DNA from: PoT sp049331405
GTDB taxonomy: Bacteria; Planctomycetota; Planctomycetia; Isosphaerales; Isosphaeraceae
Reading direction: 5' to 3'
Length of the DNA: 64,000 nucleotides
Assembly (NCBI RefSeq): GCF_049331405.1
Contig: NZ_CP186274.1
Coordinates: 9,052,001-9,116,000 of the forward strand
Shown piece after piece: positions 49,508 through 59,841 of this stretch. The position numbers and the translations under genes were made by a program. Position 1 is the first letter of the stretch, and each line of letters begins with the position of its first letter. The notes under the pieces are model-generated. The model saw only the letters and a program-made list of their open reading frames with translations. It was not told the DNA's origin and made no database searches.

Positions 49508-50611
49508 ATGCGTCGCCGAGCCTTCACTCTGATCGAATTGCTGGTGGTGATCGCGATCATCGCCGTGCTCATCGCCCTGCTGCTCCCCGCCGTCCAGGCC
49601 GCCCGCGAGGCCGCCCGGCGTGCCCAGTGCACCAACAACCTGAAGCAGGTCGGCATCGCCTTGCATAATTACCATTCGACCGTGAATACATTTCCGGTCG
49701 GCTTTCTCTTCCGCTACCCCGCCAACCCCGGCGGCATGAGCCCGCTGGGCATCCCCGACGGGCACTGGCGTTGGTCGGTCCTCGCCCAGCTCTCGCCCTA
49801 TATGGAGCAGACGGCGGTCTACAACTCGCTGAACTTCAACTGGCCGATCGCCCTGGGGCCGTCCGGGTCGGGCCCGTACGCCGGCTTCTCGCCATGGACG
49901 CCTTTCCCCGTGAATACCACGGCGATGGCAACCAAGGTGAACTTCTTCCTCTGCCCGAGCGACGGGGCCCAACCGCAGGTCCAGTTGCCCGGCGGCGGCA
50001 GCACCTACGGCCCGAGCAATTACCAGTTCTGCACCGGCGACGGCCAGCCCGGCAGCGGGCACGTGGGCGACGCCGGCAACCCGGTCTTCGGGGCGAGCGT
50101 CGCGAATGGGGCGTTCGTGTTCATCTACCCGCAATCGATGTCGACGATCGCGGACGGTTCGAGCGGGACGGTGGCCGCCTCGGAAGGCTTGATCGGCCCG
50201 GCCTCGGGCACCACGACCACCATCGCCGGGGCGACCCCGCCGCAGGACCCTCGCCGTGCAGCCGTCTACGTCTCGACCTCGCCGCTGCCGGACAACGGCC
50301 CGACGGTCGGATGCAATAACGCCATCGCCGGCTGGCGGCTCGACAAGGGGTATGCCTGGTGGGACGGCGACTACCGGACCACGCTCTACAACCACTATCT
50401 GACGCCCAACTCGAAGACCTTCGACTGCTGGCAGTCGAGCCCGCCCCACGACCCGGCGATCAAGGCCGCCCGCAGCAATCACCCCGGCGGCGTCAACCTG
50501 CTCTTCTGCGACGGCCACGTCGCCTTCGCGAAGGACTCGGTCAGCCTCGCCGTCTGGAGAGGGCTCTCGACCCGCAACGGCGGCGAGGTCATCTCCGCCG
50601 ACTCCTTCTGA
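49508..50611 (+). CDS. DUF1559 pilin-like protein
   Basis: A 367-residue planctomycete-type protein. The type IV pilin-like prepilin signal and helix are RRRAFTLIELLVVIAIIAVL and IALLLPAVQAAREAARRAQC. The DUF1559 body (NNLKQVGIALHNYHSTVNTFP) ends with the conserved NHPGGVNLLFCDGHVAFAKDS motif. These proteins occur in dozens of paralogues per genome and are thought to form surface or periplasmic pseudopilin structures; the function is unknown. A strong terminator follows 12 bases after the stop. Confidence 0.95.
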   Translation: MRRRAFTLIELLVVIAIIAVLIALLLPAVQAAREAARRAQCTNNLKQVGIALHNYHSTVNTFPVGFLFRYPANPGGMSPLGIPDGHWRWSVLAQLSPYMEQTAVYNSLNFNWPIALGPSGSGPYAGFSPWTPFPVNTTAMATKVNFFLCPSDGAQPQVQLPGGGSTYGPSNYQFCTGDGQPGSGHVGDAGNPVFGASVANGAFVFIYPQSMSTIADGSSGTVAASEGLIGPASGTTTTIAGATPPQDPRRAAVYVSTSPLPDNGPTVGCNNAIAGWRLDKGYAWWDGDYRTTLYNHYLTPNSKTFDCWQSSPPHDPAIKAARSNHPGGVNLLFCDGHVAFAKDSVSLAVWRGLSTRNGGEVISADSF

Positions 50612-50622
50612 TCGCCACGCCG

Positions 50623-50654
50623 GGGGAGGTCGTCGGCCTTCCGACGACCTCCCC
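50623..50654. terminator. Perfect hairpin between convergent genes
   Basis: A 14-bp perfect stem GGGGAGGTCGTCGG/CCGACGACCTCCCC with loop CCTT, just past the DUF1559 stop. It could also stop the minus-strand propeller transcript that ends at 50710. Confidence 0.75.
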
Positions 50655-50709
50655 GTCGAGCGATCCCCCATGCGGCTCGACCATGGACATGGCGGACGCC
50701 CCGGCCGAT

Positions 50710-51801
50710 TCACTCGGGGAGGCGGTACTCTCGAATCTCGGCGGGTCGGTTCCTTGCCGAGGGAACGGCGACATAGATCGTGCGCCGCTCGACGACCAGG
50801 ATCCCCGTCCGGCCGTGCGGCGGCAGGGATGCCCCTCCCATCCTCGAGGGTACGCCAGCCTTGTCGATGGCGAAGACGTCGAGCGAGGCCCCGACCCCTC
50901 CTGGGTCGCTCGCGTTCGGCAGGGTCCCTCCCCCGATCACGGCGACGATCCCGGAGCGCGGGTCGAAGAAGAGGTCGTCGGATTCCGGAGGGCAGGGGGT
51001 CTCGCCGAGGATCGACCCGTCGTGCGTGCTCAGGCAGATCAACCGAGACGGCCTCCTCGCGACGATGAACAGCCGGTGGTTCGCCGGATCCAGGGTCATC
51101 GGAAAATTGCCCGCCCGCTTCGCGAGCTTGCGCTCCCAGAGTGGATCGCCACTCCGACGGTCCAGCCCGAACACCGAGCCGTCTTCCGCCGACCGTTTCC
51201 CCGCGGGGACGTTGGCGAAGATCCCCGGGCCCGACGGGTCGAGTTGGAATCCCTCGGGCATCCTCGGCAATCGCAGGGTCCGCTCGCAGGCCAGCGTCTC
51301 CCCGTCGAAGCAGGAGATCCCGCCGGGCCCGGCCCCCCCGAAGCTCACCCAGACCTTGCCGTCGGGATCCACCCGGACGTTATCCGCGTCGTCTCCGACC
51401 GCGACCGATCGGTCGGCCGCGAGCGTGCGGGCGTCGAACCGGTGTAACCGGCCGTCGTCCCCCGTCGAGACGTAGACGGACCGGCCGAGGACGCCGACGC
51501 CCTGCGGCCCCCGGAGCCCCGCGACGGACCCCACTCGCGTCCCGGAGTCCAGGTCGATCACCTCCAGCGAGCCGTTGGCCACGCAGGCGACGAACAGCCG
51601 ATGCGTCTGCGGGTCGTACCGCATGTGATCCATCCGGCCAACGATCCCCGTCCGATCCGCGGGCCCGCGAACGCCCTCGAGAGTGAACGTCCGCGCGAGC
51701 GTGGGGGCCGGGCTTTTCGCCTCCGAAACAGCCGGGGCCGCCTGGAAGTCGGCTCCCAGGAGCGCCGGCAAGGCGGAAAGGATGAGAGTTCGCCAGGTCA
51801 T
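50710..51801 (-). CDS. Exported YncE-like beta-propeller protein
   Basis: A 363-residue protein with a signal peptide (WRTLILSALPALLGADFQAAPA). The body is made of propeller strands: MRYDPQTHRLFVACVANGSL, EVIDLDSGTRVGSVAGLRGP, VDPDGKVWVSFGG, DPANHRLFIVARRP. These look like YncE/YVTN-type seven-bladed repeats; a binding or surface role is likely and no catalytic motif was seen. Met 51801 is chosen because the signal peptide starts there; upstream residues to 51876 overlap the DUF1559 gene. The start lies 22 bases after the DUF1559 stop on the same strand, so they form a likely two-gene unit. Confidence 0.8.
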   Translation of the reverse strand: MTWRTLILSALPALLGADFQAAPAVSEAKSPAPTLARTFTLEGVRGPADRTGIVGRMDHMRYDPQTHRLFVACVANGSLEVIDLDSGTRVGSVAGLRGPQGVGVLGRSVYVSTGDDGRLHRFDARTLAADRSVAVGDDADNVRVDPDGKVWVSFGGAGPGGISCFDGETLACERTLRLPRMPEGFQLDPSGPGIFANVPAGKRSAEDGSVFGLDRRSGDPLWERKLAKRAGNFPMTLDPANHRLFIVARRPSRLICLSTHDGSILGETPCPPESDDLFFDPRSGIVAVIGGGTLPNASDPGGVGASLDVFAIDKAGVPSRMGGASLPPHGRTGILVVERRTIYVAVPSARNRPAEIREYRLPE

Positions 51802-51823
51802 CGGACCACCTCCAGTCCTGGGA

Positions 51824-52867
<1,044 letters not shown>

Positions 52868-53249
52868 GATGGCCCTCGCGAATCGATTAGGCTTACACCT
52901 GTAGGGGGCCGGTCATTGTTTCAAAAATCATTGCAGATGGGAACACCTTGAAAAAAAAGAACATCCTATTCTCCCCTCTGCTTGCCGTCGTCGCGGGACC
53001 ACAACCCCGGGCGTCAACCCGACCCCGGCCGCTCCCGCGTAATTCGGCAATGCGACGCCCGGGAGATCGCCGGCCGGCCTCGAGCCTCCTCAACTCGAAA
53101 ACGCCAATAACTCCATCTATCCATATCTTTTCAGATCATTTCTCTTTACAAATACAATCGCCGATCAAACGACGCAAGGCCCCTCGGGGGGAGAGGGGCT
53201 CGGGCGTCGGCCGATCGGCGGCCGAGATGAGGCATGCGAGGGGACTGGC
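52868..53249. other. Non-coding gap between minus-strand genes
   Basis: About 380 bases with A-rich (52950-52975) and AT-rich (53100-53160) patches, probably holding the DUF1559 promoter. A 7-bp stem GCCCCTC/GAGGGGC (53179-53199) may end the oxidoreductase transcript. No gene. Confidence 0.4.
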
Positions 53250-54626
53250 TCAGACCTCGATCTCGAAGCCCTTGCGGCGCTCGCGGGTGATGAAGGATTG
53301 GGCTTCGGAATCATCGACGATGCGCTCGTGCTCGGGGTCCCAGCGGATCGGGCGGCCGAGGCGGGCGGCGATGCCGGCGAGGTGGCAGGTGGTCAGGGCG
53401 CGGTGGTGGGTCCAGACGTCGGAGACCGGCTCCTTGCGCGAGACGACGCAGTCGAAGAAGTCGCGGATGTGATCCGTCGGGGGGCGGTCCTTGTAGAGGG
53501 CCTCGAGCGCACCGGCGGGGAGGGGCTTGGTCTTCATGTCGTCGACGGCCTGGCCGCGGAGCTTGCCGCGGGCGACGAAGATGGTACCTTCGGAGCCCTC
53601 GAAGACGATGCCGTTCTCACCGTCGTGGCGGATGTCCATCTCCATCCCATCGGCATATTTGGCCCTGAGGAGGAACTCGGTGGCCGTGTTATATTTCGTG
53701 TCGTCGGTGGGGTAGCCGTCCTTGAACGGGACGGGGTGTTTGACCATCACCGGGTCGACGGAGATCGGGCCGGTCGCCTCCTTGCCCATCGCCCAGGTCG
53801 CGATGTCGACGTGGTGGGCGCCCCAATCCGTCAGCTTGCCGCCGGAATACTCGTACCACCAGCGGAACTCGTAGTGGCAGCGAGACCAGCTCTTGGTCTC
53901 GCCGTGGTCCCCGGCGAGCGAGCGGTACTCGGCGAACGGCACGGGGCCGAGCCAGAGGTTCCAGTCGAGCCCCTTGGGGGGCGCAACGACCGGGATCTCG
54001 GGGCTGCTGTCGGCGGCCCCGATGACGCAGGTCGCCTTCTTCAGCTTGCCGATCCGGCCGTCGCGGATCAGGGCGATCGCGTTCAGGAATGTCATCTCGC
54101 TGCGCTGCTGGGTCCCGACCTGGACGACCCGGCCCGTCTTGCGGGTGACCTCGCCCATCTGCCGACCTTCCTCGATGGTGAGGGTCATCGGCTTCTCGCA
54201 GTACACGTCCTTGCCGGCCTTCATCGCCTCGATCGCGACCTTGGCGTGCCAGTGGTCGGGCGTGGTGATGTGGACGATGTCGATGCCTTTATGGTCGATG
54301 ATCGCCCGGTAGTCGAGCACGCTCTCGGGCGACTTGCCGTTCCACTCGTTCACGAGCGAGGCGGCGCGGGCCCTGCGGGTCTCGTCGACGTCGCAGACCA
54401 CGACGTAGTCGCCGAGCTTGGCGAAGTGGGGGGCCGTGCCGTGGGGCCCGGTCAGCCCCGACGCCTTCTGACACCAACGACTCCCCGTCCCGACCGCCGC
54501 GACCCTCGGGCGATCATTGGCCGAGGCGAAGCCCAGGGCCCTCGGGGACCGGCCAAGCGACATCGCGCCTGCCCAGAGCAACGTGGTCTTCAATGCGCCG
54601 CGACGATTGAGGGTCGGTCCGTTCAT
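53250..54626 (-). CDS. Gfo/Idh/MocA-family oxidoreductase with Tat-like signal
   Basis: A 458-residue NAD(P)-dependent oxidoreductase. A twin-arginine-type leader (NRRGALKTTLLWAGAMSLG) suggests export. The Rossmann part has PRVAAVGTGSRW (GTGS replaces the usual GxGxxG spacing) and VVCDVDE, then ITTPDHWHAKVAIEAMKAGK and DVYCEKPMTLTIEEGR with the catalytic-type Lys of the EKP motif. The C-terminal domain has GGKLTDWGAHHVDIATWAMG. Exported members of this family are very abundant in planctomycetes and act on sugar derivatives, but the substrate is unknown. Confidence 0.9.
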   Translation of the reverse strand: MNGPTLNRRGALKTTLLWAGAMSLGRSPRALGFASANDRPRVAAVGTGSRWCQKASGLTGPHGTAPHFAKLGDYVVVCDVDETRRARAASLVNEWNGKSPESVLDYRAIIDHKGIDIVHITTPDHWHAKVAIEAMKAGKDVYCEKPMTLTIEEGRQMGEVTRKTGRVVQVGTQQRSEMTFLNAIALIRDGRIGKLKKATCVIGAADSSPEIPVVAPPKGLDWNLWLGPVPFAEYRSLAGDHGETKSWSRCHYEFRWWYEYSGGKLTDWGAHHVDIATWAMGKEATGPISVDPVMVKHPVPFKDGYPTDDTKYNTATEFLLRAKYADGMEMDIRHDGENGIVFEGSEGTIFVARGKLRGQAVDDMKTKPLPAGALEALYKDRPPTDHIRDFFDCVVSRKEPVSDVWTHHRALTTCHLAGIAARLGRPIRWDPEHERIVDDSEAQSFITRERRKGFEIEV

Positions 54627-55613
54627 GGCGTTCGTCCGCTCGGTGATCGGGAGTGTAGGGAATGGAGATGCGACAGTCGTTAACTACCATAACGGTCGGC
54701 ACCGAAACAGGCTCTGCCGATGGCCGGGAGCCGGCAGGATACCGGGGGTGAGGCCGGCATGTTACCTTTTGTAAATTCCTGGTGTTTTCACTTCTTCACA
54801 TTCCTTGACGCTCAAAGTGTCATGATTCGATCCCGAGGTCTTGAGTCCGGCCGGGCGTCGGGGATAATCCCGGAGGAAGCCCGCCGCGGCGGCATGCCCG
54901 ATATGCTCCCTTCCGCCGCTGCGAAGGCCACCATTCCGCGTCGATCGATGCGACGGGAGTCACAAACCTGTGGCCCGGCGTAGATTCAAGGACCTCAAGT
55001 CGTGAAATCGAGACCCGAATCCGAGGCGAAGGGCAGGGGAGGCATCAGAGGCCTCGAGGATGCGTCCCGGGGGCGATGCTCCCTCCTTTGGCCAAGGAAC
55101 GTCTTGCGCGAGGCCCGAAGGGGCATCCTGGATGAATCGTTCGGTTTCGTGCAGCGACGCCCGGGAATGACGACCTGAACGATTAATTTGGGAATCCGTT
55201 CGACTCGTCCTTGACTGGACCCGCTCTGGTGTCGTACTGTGAGGCTCTTCGATCTGTCCCGTTCTGCGGACGGATCAAACGTTTCGTCAGTCGACCGCCC
55301 ATCTTCCGATGGGGGTCCTTCTCTTAACTTATCGACCACCAATCTGGGATCACGTTCGCGGAGGCCTGAGGCCGTCCGACCCCCTCGGTCCGACCTCGTT
55401 GCGCTTCTCGCGGATCGAATCCCCGTCCTTCGTCCGTCTGATCCGGCTCCTCTTCCGCCGCAACGATCCAAAAATCAGGTTCTTTTCATTCGTTGCCGTA
55501 TGGCCGAGCAACGCAAGGCTTCCGCGCGCCTCATTGGGAGTCGCGCCGGGGCCAGGGACGTTCGGCCCCGGTGTTTCCCCCCCACGCGCCGTCCGCACAT
55601 CGAGGTGCTTTCC
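54627..55613. other. Long non-coding gap
   Basis: About 990 bases between divergent genes. An open frame from 55239 runs into the TIGR03067-like gene but its first 125 residues are unlike any family and are not taken as coding. No RNA, repeat or mobile element was recognised. Confidence 0.4.
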
Positions 55614-56456
55614 GTGAGACTCGTGTTGGCGATGTTCCTGGTCGTCGGACTGCTGACCGGCGCCGACCGACCTGCGACTGACCTGGATCGGCTGCAAGGG
55701 ACGTGGAAGACGGAGCTGATCGAGTCGGACGGTAAGGCGGTCACGACGCTCGGCGACAAGCTCGTCATCGAGGGGAACCGCTTCAAGGCGTCGGGGACAT
55801 TGGTGATCGAAGGGGTCATGAACTTCCGCGCCGACGACCCGAGCAAGAAGCTGGACAAGGAGATCCGCCGGATCGGCGGCAAGTCGCACACGGCCAGGTA
55901 TGTCGGGCTCTGCTCGGTCGAGGGGGACATCCTCAAGGAATGCCTGGGCCTCGCCGGGACCGCGCCGCCCACCGAGTTCGTCTCCAAGGCGGACGGCAAC
56001 CACGTCTTCGACACCTGGAAGCGGACCGAGGGCAAGGTGGACGCGGGGATCGAAGGGAGCTGGAGCCTGGCCGAGCGCGTGGTCGTCGGCTGCCGGCAAT
56101 CGAGCCAGCGGAACCGCGGGATCACCATGACGATCAAGCGGAGCCTGCTCGACGGGCAACTCCACTACACGATCCGCAATGAGTTCGAAGGCCGAGGCCG
56201 CATCGAGCTGGACACGTCGGCCAAGCCCAGGCGGATCAACCTGATCAGCGAGTCGGGCTACGAGAGCGACCACCTCTACGGGATCTACCGGCTCCAGGGG
56301 GATCGCTTCATGAACTGCTTCGGCGTGAACCAGCGGGCCAGCCGCCCGTTCGAGTTCGTCACCAAGCCGGGCGACCTCCGCTGGCTGACCGTCTACAAGC
56401 GCGACGCCCCGACCAAGCCGACCACCAAGTTCGCCAGCGTCCCCGTCAAGCCCTGA
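55614..56456 (+). CDS. Exported TIGR03067-type protein
   Basis: A 280-residue protein. A short signal peptide (VLAMFLVVGLLTGADRP) precedes DLDRLQGTWKTELIESDGK, the opening of the TIGR03067 planctomycete domain. It continues with GDKLVIEGNRFKASG and ends its first unit near FDTWKRTEGKV. A second, related half has WSLAERVVVGC, HLYGIYRLQGDRFMNCFGVN and PFEFVTKPGDLRWLTVYKR. The lipocalin-like beta layout suggests ligand binding; the function is unknown. Start GTG 55614 is chosen because GAGG lies eight bases upstream and the signal peptide begins there. Confidence 0.85.
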   Translation: MRLVLAMFLVVGLLTGADRPATDLDRLQGTWKTELIESDGKAVTTLGDKLVIEGNRFKASGTLVIEGVMNFRADDPSKKLDKEIRRIGGKSHTARYVGLCSVEGDILKECLGLAGTAPPTEFVSKADGNHVFDTWKRTEGKVDAGIEGSWSLAERVVVGCRQSSQRNRGITMTIKRSLLDGQLHYTIRNEFEGRGRIELDTSAKPRRINLISESGYESDHLYGIYRLQGDRFMNCFGVNQRASRPFEFVTKPGDLRWLTVYKRDAPTKPTTKFASVPVKP

Positions 56457-56825
56457 CGGCCCTGCCGATTTGAGCGGACCGGCGAACGGGGCTCGACTTC
56501 AAGACCGAGAATCGGGCGAACCGAAATCGAGCGACCTGCGTCTTGAAGGGCGAGTCATCCATGACCATGGATCGCCGCCCGGGCGGCGGCTCGCTCGTCG
56601 ATCCCCAGGCCGTCGTCCTCGCGATCTTCGGCCGCCCGATCGTCACCGATCCGCCGCTCGAGCACCGTTTCTGCTTTCGCGATTTGGGGTGGAGGTCGTT
56701 GTTTAGGCGAGATACCGGTTCGGCAGGATTCTCGTCGCGACGCGAGCAGACGCCTTCCGCATTTCTGGGCCTGTTTGTGGCCGCTCGCATGAACCAGGGC
56801 CCGACCCAAAGCAAGGGCCGACCCC

Positions 56826-56887
56826 CCGTCTTTGGGGGCCGTGATTGGCACAATCAGGGGAACGCAGCGTCGAGATTCCGACTGTAA
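56826..56887 (-). repeat. Hairpin repeat D (minus orientation)
   Basis: Core stem TGATTG/CAATCA (56842-56847 and 56851-56856), loop GCA on the plus strand. The outer base pair is T-A where the other copies have C-G. Read on the minus strand, it is preceded by TCGACGCTGCG, as in its sister copies. Confidence 0.6.
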
Positions 56888-56919
56888 TTAGCCCCGGCCT
56901 TACGAACTCCGGTCTCTTT

Positions 56920-57005
56920 CCTGGGTGGCCGCGGTTGGAACAACCGGGGGCGTGCAGCGACGAGAGGTTCTTCTCAATACGCTCGGCCGAAACCAGAAGC
57001 CATCC
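56920..57005 (-). repeat. Hairpin repeat C (minus orientation)
   Basis: Core stem CGGTTG/CAACCG (56932-56937 and 56941-56946), loop GAA on the plus strand. On the minus strand it reads CTCTCGTCGCTGCACGCC before the stem and CGGCCACCC after it, matching copy A. Confidence 0.65.
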
Positions 57006-57124
57006 CTCTTTCCCCGTCCGATCCGCAAGCCCTCCGCGCTCTTCCGGGCTGGCACTCGGCCCGCGACATTGCGGAGGACATGCGGCCGGCCCGCCCTCGA
57101 TCTCGCGCCCGCGAAACGCGCCGG

Positions 57125-57217
57125 GTAGATCGCAGAAGGGCCCCTGATCTCGGCGGGGCGAACTGCAATTGGCCTCTCGTCGCTGCGCGACCCCGATTGT
57201 TCCAATCGCGGCCACCC
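57125..57217 (+). repeat. Hairpin repeat A (plus orientation)
   Basis: Core stem CGATTG/CAATCG (57194-57199 and 57203-57208), loop TTC. Flanks are CTCTCGTCGCTGCGCGACC upstream and CGGCCACCCC downstream. Similarity to copy B starts at about 57127, giving a unit of about 90 bases. Confidence 0.7.
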
Positions 57218-57276
57218 CATGACGAGGAGTCGAGCTGGGTTTGTAGCAGCGTTCTCGTCAATTCTGGGGCTGTGGG

Positions 57277-57367
57277 GAATCGCAGACAGCCCCCGATCTC
57301 GGCAGGGCAAACCGCGGCCGACCTCTTGTCGCTGCGCGACCCAGGTTGTGCCGACCCGGGCCACCCT
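57277..57367 (+). repeat. Hairpin repeat B (plus orientation)
   Basis: Core stem GGTTG/CGACC (57344-57348 and 57352-57356) with one G-T wobble, loop TGC. It is preceded by TTGTCGCTGCGCGACCC and followed by GGGCCACCC. It lies about 150 bases after copy A. Confidence 0.7.
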
Positions 57368-57505
57368 TAATTTTATTTTCACTTCAGCAATAGGATTGCA
57401 AGAAGGGGCCTCAAGAGGATGAGTCGTGTGAATTCCCGATCGATAACGGCGCGGCTGGAAGCCGGTCACCCGCTTGATCCTCGGAGAGGCGACTCCCTCG
57501 TCGCA

Positions 57506-58402
57506 TCAGTCGAGGCTCTTGCGCCGGCGGGCCTGCCGCACGACGAGGCCGACGGACGCCGCCAGGAAGGTCGCCAGGTTCGTCGGCTCGGGCGTGGGGA
57601 CCGGGAGGCCCGAGGGGGTCAGGAGGAAGACGTCCGAGACGTTGAAGCCGAACTCCGACGTCCCGCCGGTGAAGACGGCCTGCGCCAGGATCGAGCCGTT
57701 GTTCGAGAATCCGAGGATGTTCATGCCGAAATATTTGGGATCATCGCGAATGGCGGCGGGGAGGAGCGGATCGAGCGGGACATGGTTGAACTGGTAATCC
57801 TGCAGGTAGGTGCCGTGGTCGTCGGTGATCACCACCTGGTTCAGGTCATTGATCCTCATGCTGACATACGGATTGAAGCGCCCCGCCGGGGCCGGGTTCG
57901 TGTCGGGCACCACGGTGAGGTGGCTGAGGGTGCCGTCGGCCTGCTTAAAGGCATAGCTCCAGGAGGGGCTATCGCGGGAATCCGAGATCGTCGAACCCTC
58001 GCCGGGGACGATCCCTATGACCGAACCCTGGGAATTCTCCCAGATATCTTTCATGGGGTAGAAGACGGGTGTCGGCGGGTTGGTGCCGAAGTACCAGATG
58101 TACGTCCCCGGCACGCTCACATCAGGGTTGGCGGCGTCGAAATGGTTGACGGACATCGGGAAGTCATAAGTGACGCCCGTCAGGCTGTTCTTGACGACGC
58201 CATCGGGGCCGAGGGTGCCCAGGTATGTGCCCGTCGCGGCACTGACGCCACTGCCGAGGGCGCTCAGATTCAGGTCGGACGATGAGCCGATGTCGGTGAC
58301 GTTAAACGTGGGATCGGCGTGGGCGAGGGGGCCGGTCGCGAGCGAACCGAAGAGGAGCCCCAACCAGAGCGCGGACTTGCGGGCAGTCGCGTGGACGTCC
58401 AT
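57506..58402 (-). CDS. PEP-CTERM-type exported protein
   Basis: A 298-residue protein. A signal peptide (SALWLGLLFGSLATGPLAHA) begins the protein. The C-terminus has a sorting signal: VPTPEPTNLATFLAASVGLV followed by a basic tail RQARRRKSLD. The PEP motif, hydrophobic helix and Arg cluster are all present, so it should be processed by an exosortase and anchored or released at the envelope. The middle is beta-rich without a known domain. Start ATG 58402 has GGAGG five bases upstream. Longer starts (58417, 58477) are less likely. No exosortase gene is in the window. Confidence 0.82.
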   Translation of the reverse strand: MDVHATARKSALWLGLLFGSLATGPLAHADPTFNVTDIGSSSDLNLSALGSGVSAATGTYLGTLGPDGVVKNSLTGVTYDFPMSVNHFDAANPDVSVPGTYIWYFGTNPPTPVFYPMKDIWENSQGSVIGIVPGEGSTISDSRDSPSWSYAFKQADGTLSHLTVVPDTNPAPAGRFNPYVSMRINDLNQVVITDDHGTYLQDYQFNHVPLDPLLPAAIRDDPKYFGMNILGFSNNGSILAQAVFTGGTSEFGFNVSDVFLLTPSGLPVPTPEPTNLATFLAASVGLVVRQARRRKSLD

Positions 58403-59051
58403 GTTGCCTCCGTACATCCTTGCATCAGGCGGGGGGACTCCGATATTAGTCGTTCCTGACAAGGCGTCAAGCAGCATATCCGCATCGCGGGGCCCGCGAC
58501 CTCAATACAGGAGGCCGCGGATCGGACCGAAACCGCCGAGTGGCAATGGGATGGGTCGCCTGCACCGATCTCTCGTATTTTTTCGCTGCACGATCCTGCT
58601 TCGTGATAATTTGACGAATTGAACATCTCTTGCAGACGCTTGCGTTGCCCGGCGCGGCCTTCCTTTCCACGCCACTCCACTTCGCGATGACTCCGGGTGA
58701 TGACTCGCCTCGGCCGGGAAGGGAGTGCAGTCGAGCCCGGCCTCGGGCTACGCCGGGACGGCCTCCCCATGCCGATCCATCACATCTCCAAATCAATCAA
58801 CTGCTCTCGATCGATGGGCGTTGCCGCATGGCCGGGCCGGCTCGTGTTTTGCGATTCGAAATAGGTGGATCGCAGTGAGGCGATCGACGCGAAGTGGGTG
58901 GAGGCCCGCGCGAAGCGATAGGGTCTTGCATTTCGCGGGGGGTCTGTGAATATCCCGGCGGGGGCGACGAAATCCTCTCATCGAACGAGGCAAGGGGGTT
59001 CGCCTTGCCGGACGAATCCAAAGGGTCGGTCGCCGATCGGAGTTTCCTACG
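58403..59051. other. Divergent non-coding gap
   Basis: About 650 bases between the PEP-CTERM gene and the AIM24-like gene. A moderately AT-rich patch at 58565-58635 may include a promoter. No gene or repeat recognised. Confidence 0.4.
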
Positions 59052-59768
59052 ATGAAGCATGAGATTCTCTATCAGCCGTCGTTCAGCCTGGCGGTGGTCT
59101 CGCTCGATCGGGGCGAGCAGATCCTGGCGGAGTCGGGGGCGATGGTCAGCATGTCGCCGACGATCCGGCTCGAGGCCAAGATGGCGGGGGGCGGCGTCTT
59201 CGGCGCCCTCAAGAGCGCGGTCGGCGGCGAGTCCCTGTTCCGCACGACCTTCACGGCCGAGACCGGCTCCGGCGAGATCACGCTGGCCCCCTCGGCGCTC
59301 GGCGACATCCTCGCGATCGAGATGACCGGCAACAAGTTCTTCGTCCAGCCGGGGAGCTACCTCGCGGGCGACACCCGGCTCAACATCAACGTCCAGGGGA
59401 GCATGCGCGGGATGCTCTCGGGCGAAGGGCTCTTCCTGCTGACGGTGCAGGGGAGCGGCCTGCTCTTGCTGTCGTCGTTCGGCGCGATCCACGTCAAGCA
59501 CCTCGCGCCGGGCGAGGAATACATCGTCGACACCGGCCACATCGTCGCGTTCGAGGAGACGGTCGACTACAAGCTCGAGAAGGCGACCGGCAAGACGCAG
59601 GGGGTCGGCGGGTTCCTCAAGGGGATGATGCAGTCGGCCCTCTCGGGCGAGGGCTTCGTCTGCCGGTATCGGGGGCCTGGCCGCGTCTACATCCAGACCC
59701 GGCAGTTCCCCGGCTTCGTCCAGCAACTCCTGCCGTTCCTGCCCAAGTCGAACCCGAGCGGCGGCTGA
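59052..59768 (+). CDS. AIM24/TIGR00266-family protein
   Basis: A 238-residue protein. HEILYQPSFSLAVVSLDRGE, ILAESGAMVSMSPTIRLEAK, GESLFRTTFTAETGSGEITL, then FFVQPGSYLAGDT and GEEYIVDTGHIVAFEETVDY match the AIM24 (TIGR00266) family of double-stranded beta-helix proteins. Bacterial members have no firm function; the mitochondrial relative is linked to inner-membrane organisation. The length is typical. It is followed by a perfect palindromic terminator. Confidence 0.92.
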   Translation: MKHEILYQPSFSLAVVSLDRGEQILAESGAMVSMSPTIRLEAKMAGGGVFGALKSAVGGESLFRTTFTAETGSGEITLAPSALGDILAIEMTGNKFFVQPGSYLAGDTRLNINVQGSMRGMLSGEGLFLLTVQGSGLLLLSSFGAIHVKHLAPGEEYIVDTGHIVAFEETVDYKLEKATGKTQGVGGFLKGMMQSALSGEGFVCRYRGPGRVYIQTRQFPGFVQQLLPFLPKSNPSGG

Positions 59769-59791
59769 TCCTCCTGCGGAGTGGGTTCACG

Positions 59792-59817
59792 TCCCGGCCC
59801 GAGGCCTCGGGCCGGGA
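59792..59817. terminator. 26-bp palindrome between convergent genes
   Basis: TCCCGGCCCGAGG is followed directly by its exact reverse complement. As RNA it forms a hairpin from either strand. It sits between the AIM24-like stop (59768) and the methyltransferase stop (59842), so it can act in both directions. Confidence 0.7.
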
Positions 59818-59841
59818 TCATCGCATCGAGATGTTTGCGGA

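Larger units (their letters stand above)
56457..57505. other. Non-coding region carrying a hairpin repeat array
   Basis: About 1050 bases. Four related repeats lie at 56826-57367, two in each orientation. Open frames here translate to repeated but meaningless segments that arise from the repeats. The part at 56540-56820 shows no recognisable gene. Confidence 0.6.

Noticed and set aside
55239..55613. N-terminal extension of the TIGR03067-type gene
   Set aside because: No family similarity, and it hides the signal peptide that begins at GTG 55614.
56543..56887. 114-residue open frame ending in the repeat array
   Set aside because: The C-terminal part is translated repeat; the N-terminal part has no recognisable domain, so it is not called a gene.
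56826..57367. CRISPR-like or tandem-gene reading of the repeated segments
   Set aside because: Copies are in both orientations, differ in sequence and have irregular spacing; repeated translations such as GWPRLEQ come from the repeats themselves.
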